Source: Eucalyptus grandis (Eukaryota; Streptophyta; Magnoliopsida; Myrtales; Myrtaceae). Taken from it: a DNA stretch of 64,000 nucleotides. The DNA is taken from assembly GCF_016545825.1 (NCBI RefSeq), contig NC_052612.1, positions 42,701,738 to 42,765,737 of the forward strand, given 5' to 3'. Below, piece after piece: positions 61,651 to 64,000 of the stretch. The translations under genes were made by a program, and so were the position numbers. The notes under the pieces are model-generated. The model did no database searches, was not told where the DNA came from, and worked only from the letters and a program-made list of their open reading frames with translations. How positions within the stretch are numbered: position 1 is the stretch's first letter; the number at the start of each line of letters is the position of its first letter.

Positions 61651-62424
61651 CGCCCCGTTTTATTCGTTTCGTATGAAGATCGGCGGAAGATTTCCTATTT
61701 TTGGCTGAATAATGTATATCGGCAGGTGTTTGATATGTAAAGCAGAGCACCGCGCGACTCTGTTTCTGTAAAATATCCTAAATTATGTATAAAAATTGGA
61801 TTCCCGTTCATCAATTTCGAAACTTTATATAGCGATGTTCGCAGGATTTCTTTTGCTGGGTGAATTCAAGAGACTAATCATCAGAAAGATGTTCCTCCAG
61901 CTATGGTACAATTCCGTGGGGTCAGTTGACTTGCTCTGTTTTTCTGCACCTCCCAATATTCTTTCTTTTCTGTCTTGTTTATATTGAATTGGAAGATGGA
62001 AGAACGCAGTGCTTGATCTTTTCGTTGTTCTAAGAGGCACGGATGCTGAAACCTAACGTGGAAAAAATCATATTCGACGAAAGCAAAACAAAATGAAGAA
62101 GACAATCGGTGTGTTAACAAATTATAAGAACGTGACCATATTTCTGAGGAAGCACGACACAAAAGCATGGCTGGAAATACGCGTTTGAATCCGTCTCTGA
62201 TAAGCAGTTTCTCTCTCTAGCGATTCTATTCTTCTCTGTTTATTCTTTGTCGTATTCTTTTCCCACTTCCTGGGGATCTTCTCCTGCCGTCAAAAGCCGA
62301 GTTTTTTTCTTTTTTTTTTTTTTTTTTTGGTCGAAAGCCAAGTTCGACTGGGCAAAAATGAAGGGCCAAAGCGAAGTCCAACCACGAGGGAATTATTCCT
62401 GTTTGGATGCGTGCAGGCGAAGGA
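61651..62424. other. 3' region of small-protein gene 2 and intergenic
   Basis: 61651-61800 is the likely 3' untranslated region. The rest shows no gene. A long T run lies at 62306-62329. Confidence 0.45.
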
Positions 62425-62823
62425 CTGCTTGGGGAGCAAGCAGAGAATGGAGACCCATCAAGGAATAATGACTTGGTGAAGGAATATGCGGTTTGAATTT
62501 CAGGCAAATCTGCGCTTTACCTGCCTTAACAAACGCTGAACGCTCTTCCTAATAGACGTTATTCACATGTTAAAGGCGGCAAGGTCTCGCTGTGTGGGCT
62601 ACGACTGATGGATTCCTAATAGACGTTATTCTCTGCTTGGGGAGCAAGCAGAGAATGGAGACCCATCAAGGAATAATGACTTGGTGAAGGAATATGCGGT
62701 TTGAATTTCAGGCAAATCTGCGCTTTACCTGCCTTAACAAACGCTGAACGCTCTTCCTAATAGACGTTATTCACATGTTAAAGGCGGCAAGGTCTCGCTG
62801 TGTGGGCTACGACTGATGGATTC
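62425..62823. repeat. Perfect 191-bp direct duplication
   Basis: 62425-62615 and 62633-62823 appear identical base for base, starting CTGCTTGGGGAGCAAGCAGA and ending CGACTGATGGATTC. They are separated by 17 bases that repeat part of the unit (CTAATAGACGTTATTCT). The duplication lies 122 bases before an assembly gap. Confidence 0.92.
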
Positions 62824-62945
62824 AACAGGGTTTGCAGCAACTTATTAGAGTGCCGCCTCCACGTTGAAAGCGACGTTTACGAGCCTCCTACTTTCCTAAT
62901 TTTATGTTCCCAAAAGTCCACGAATCATTGAAAGTTTTCGGTGCC

Positions 62946-63045
62946 NNNNNNNNNNNNNNNNNNNNNNNNNNNNNNNNNNNNNNNNNNNNNNNNNNNNNNN
63001 NNNNNNNNNNNNNNNNNNNNNNNNNNNNNNNNNNNNNNNNNNNNN
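62946..63045. other. Assembly gap (100 N)
   Basis: Exactly 100 undetermined bases, the conventional size for a gap of unknown length. Confidence 0.99.
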
Positions 63046-63301
63046 AATAATCTACATATGACTATTTACCGTACAATTTGTTTAAATTTTTTTTTTTTTT
63101 GGTTTATTACATAGCAGAATTCATTGGCCGCCTATAGAGACCGCAACTTGGAAACTTGAACCAGCCATACAAAGAACTGCTCAGGCTGGAGCCTTGACTA
63201 GCACTCTCAGGCCTTTAAAAAGCTAGCAAGTTCCACAAGACCAGACAGACAAGAGAGGAAGTTTGTGTGCAAATAGTCTGTCTGCTCTCTCAGTCTCAAC
63301 A

Positions 63302-63595
63302 ATGGCACTTAGGTCTGCTTCGCTTTGCATGATCCTCCTGGTGATGGCATTGGTGAGCGGCGCTCGAGCGGATTCCCACGAGGGCCGCTCGCCTGCACCG
63401 TCCCCTCACATGCACAACTACAAGCTGGCGGCCTCGCCTGTCGTCCACTCGCCAGCACCATCCGCCGACATGCCTGCACCAGCTCTGGGGGGAAGCTCTG
63501 CTGCTGCTGCTTTCACTCCTTCCTTCTTGGGCACCGCATCATTCGCCTGCTTGGCTGCACTCCTCCCGATCGTGCTCTCTTCTTACCACTATTAA
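63302..63595 (+). CDS. GPI-anchored arabinogalactan protein (short classical AGP)
   Basis: A 97-residue secreted proteoglycan backbone. Residues 1-23 form a signal peptide (hydrophobic MILLVMALVSG, cut likely after ARA). The mature part holds non-contiguous proline motifs SPAPSPH, SPAPSAD and MPAPA, where prolines are normally hydroxylated and bear arabinogalactan. A small-residue GPI attachment region (GGSSAAAA, 63-70) and a C-terminal hydrophobic tail (FACLAALLPIVLSS) follow. I start at 63302 because this places a normal signal peptide at the N-terminus; the in-frame ATG at 63263 would add a polar extension. It acts at the outer face of the plasma membrane and in the wall. A TATA-like TTTAAAAAG lies near 63217. 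The specific AGP member is not identifiable. Confidence 0.85.
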   Translation: MALRSASLCMILLVMALVSGARADSHEGRSPAPSPHMHNYKLAASPVVHSPAPSADMPAPALGGSSAAAAFTPSFLGTASFACLAALLPIVLSSYHY

Positions 63596-64000
63596 GTTTT
63601 TCCTCGGCATGTACAATTTCTTAGATTCGACATTGTGTTGTCGTATTTCATTCTTATGTGTAGAATCAGGGAAGAGATTGGTGGTGTTTGGTGCTTCCTT
63701 TGTGTGCGTTACATAGTTGGATTTGTTTTTCGAGCTTCTCACTTCCTAAGAAATTCAAATCTCTATTATATTATCTCATTTTTTGTTTACTTCCGTCTCA
63801 TGATTTCGTGAAGAATCAGATTATTTGCAAGGGTATTTCTTGTTTTTTTCTGAGAAAGCCGAACCTTTGTCACCGTCGGTTATGTTACACCAGTTGAAGA
63901 GCGAAAATAATAAAGAAAACCTGGGATCTTAAGCTGACGAATGAAATAAACATTTTCAGATCAATGCACAAAGCTTGTACTGCACAAAATTCCAATGAGC
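63596..64000. other. AGP 3' region and intergenic
   Basis: Likely 3' untranslated region, then AT-rich sequence to the window end. No gene is seen. Confidence 0.5.

Overview
This is a nuclear plant window, almost certainly from a woody eudicot. Long AT-rich intergenic stretches, LTR retrotransposons, MITE- and Mutator-like elements, and single-copy genes of plant-only families (an SDP1-type oil-body lipase, a CML35/36-type calmodulin-like protein, an arabinogalactan protein) support that. The species cannot be fixed from sequence alone; Myrtales is a weak guess. There is one 100-N assembly gap (62946-63045).

Left two thirds (1-46 kb): a tandem cluster of a lineage-specific receptor-like cytoplasmic kinase family whose kinase domain is SERK-like (LRR-RLK subfamily II) but which has no LRR ectodomain. 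Two copies are intact (2620-4005 and 21338-22714). One is a full-length pseudogene (29359-31895). At least four are fragments (217-650, 12818-14930, 16970-17330, 18700-18830). Upstream and downstream DNA was duplicated with the genes, so the same non-coding blocks recur many times. Two further duplicon copies (A, about 23545-28075; B, about 33706-46140) carry the kinase-type upstream region but no kinase body.

The cluster is riddled with insertions, several datable or provable from paralogous empty sites. They are a decayed Ty1/copia element (5176-12553, TSD ATGGG), a young decayed Ty3/gypsy chromovirus (36210-41770, LTRs differing at 7 of 446 sites), three Mutator-like foldback elements with perfect 9-bp target duplications (13222-14445, 30604-31744, 34048-35839), and two GGGG...CCCC-ended MITEs (32298-33428, and 35097-35791 nested in the third foldback element). 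One foldback element carries a piece of a host-like membrane-protein gene and so looks like a Pack-MULE.

Right third (46-64 kb): ordinary gene space on both strands. It holds a CML35/36-like EF-hand gene (minus, 46536-47211), a 6-kb gene-poor stretch, an SDP1 triacylglycerol lipase gene with three coding exons (minus, 53534-56807), a tandem pair of small proteins starting MAGLQ..YFPTDFYYPRP (59401 and 61381), and a GPI-anchored arabinogalactan protein (63302-63595). The CML and SDP1 reading frames are highly conserved yet broken by many single-base deletions with no nonsense substitutions. That looks more like uncorrected sequencing error than gene death.

No operon-like cooperation is expected. 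The functional link in the left part is common descent and probably common regulation of the kinase copies, which share a duplicated promoter with a TATA-like box and an internal 66-bp-offset repeat.
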